Source of the DNA: JBEKCP01 sp050014815 | GTDB taxonomy: Bacteria; Planctomycetota; Planctomycetia; Pirellulales; Thermoguttaceae | Assembly (NCBI GenBank): GCA_050014815.1 | Contig: JBEKCP010000046.1 | Span: forward strand, 1 to 23,411 | Direction: 5' to 3' | Length of the DNA: 23,411 bases | In this document: positions 22,984 to 23,411 of the stretch, piece by piece | Layout of the letters: each line of letters opens with the position of its first letter | Position numbering within the stretch: the stretch's first letter is position 1 | Translations under genes and position numbers: made by a program | The notes under the pieces: model-generated | What the model was told of the DNA's origin: nothing | What the model saw: only the letters and a program-made list of their open reading frames with translations | Database searches by the model: none

Positions 22984-23411
22984 GTGCGCACCTGGGCAAG
23001 GGGAGTGTTCAGAGTATCGTTTGTTGTCCTAGGGCTAAGTGTGATCGCTCAGGCGGCGCAGCCCGACTCTGTCATCCTATTAAAAGGCAGGGCACTTGAC
23101 GAACTGCGCCAACCGGCAACCGGCGACTGGGCCGAGATCGGGCAATTTGCCTATGTCTATCGCAAGGGCGCGGCCGACAACCCCTGGGAAACCCGCTGGC
23201 TGGAGCCGACCGATGACCTGCTCTGCGGCCTGCTTTGGGAGGAGAAGCCGCTGGTCAGCTCTATTGAAGTTGAGTTTCCCAAGGGTAGTTTCACGCCGGA
23301 CCAGAAGGACTTGAGCGTCGACCTCCTGCCCGGCGGTCGTCATCCCCGCGCGGCCCACCCGACCCAAATGATCGACTGGTACGCGCCGGACAAGCGGTCC
23401 CTGGTCGTCCC
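22984..23411 (+). CDS. Exported protein, cut by the window end (unidentified)
   Basis: A GTG start at 22984 is preceded by GAGGAG at a normal distance. The first 24 residues form a signal peptide (VFRVSFVVLGLSVIAQA, then AQPDS). The following 118 residues are beta-rich and contain DWAEIGQFAYVYRKG and SSIEVEFPKGSFTP; the frame is open to the end of the window. I do not recognise the family. The content (a Trp-rich segment followed by an aligned-looking 'EVEFPKG' strand) would suit an N-terminal carbohydrate-binding-like module of a larger exported enzyme, but that is a guess. It is 55 nt after the propeller gene and is probably in the same transcription unit. Confidence 0.7.
   Translation, partial: MRTWARGVFRVSFVVLGLSVIAQAAQPDSVILLKGRALDELRQPATGDWAEIGQFAYVYRKGAADNPWETRWLEPTDDLLCGLLWEEKPLVSSIEVEFPKGSFTPDQKDLSVDLLPGGRHPRAAHPTQMIDWYAPDKRSLVV

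Overview
The window is GC-rich bacterial DNA that most resembles a member of the Planctomycetota. That assignment is inferred from gene content: an ECF sigma factor coupled to a giant VIT/vWA/TPR membrane protein, exported PQQ-like propeller and six-hairpin glycosidase proteins, the characteristic N-terminus of a planctomycete-type integrase, and abundant short GC-rich palindromic repeats, some of them inside coding sequence. No marker gene settles it.

Region 1 (1-10863). After the possible 3' end of a gene and a poorly coding stretch with one candidate signal-peptide microprotein, an ECF sigma factor (645-1265) overlaps by 11 nt a 3202-residue membrane protein (1255-10863). That protein joins a short anti-sigma-like cytosolic tail, one transmembrane helix, LolA-like and FecR-like segments, a VIT domain, a vWA domain with an intact DxSxS motif, and a very long TPR-like helical region. 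The pair looks like a cell-surface sensing and transcription module. Two palindromic repeat elements lie in frame inside the giant gene.

Region 2 (10864-12382). This is a junk-rich interval: an integrase N-terminal remnant, clustered TGACACC/GGTGTCA motifs, a 131-bp inverted-repeat element, an intact tRNA-Arg(CCU), an orphan FixJ/LuxR-type regulator with a degenerate receiver, and a second inverted-repeat element directly after its stop codon.

Region 3 (12383-17626, minus strand). A tight six-gene run encodes a GntR/FadR-type regulator, a D-2-hydroxyacid dehydrogenase, an SDR dehydrogenase, a PEP-mutase/isocitrate-lyase-family lyase, a zinc alcohol dehydrogenase and an HpcH/HpaI-type aldolase. 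Gaps run from a 4-nt overlap to 62 nt. The set suggests oxidation of a sugar or sugar acid, retro-aldol cleavage and handling of the resulting 2-oxo/2-hydroxy acids.

Region 4 (17627-23411). The divergent intergenic region carries a 179-bp element with 15-bp terminal inverted repeats and a near-perfect 9-bp target duplication, abutting a good sigma70-type promoter. Downstream on the plus strand are a second D-2-hydroxyacid dehydrogenase, an exported six-hairpin-glycosidase-like protein, an exported PQQ-like beta-propeller and the start of another exported protein. The two divergent units together look like a carbohydrate utilisation locus: extracytoplasmic release of a sugar, then cytosolic catabolism under the GntR regulator. 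The substrate cannot be read from the sequence, and no transporter, kinase or dehydratase is visible in the window.
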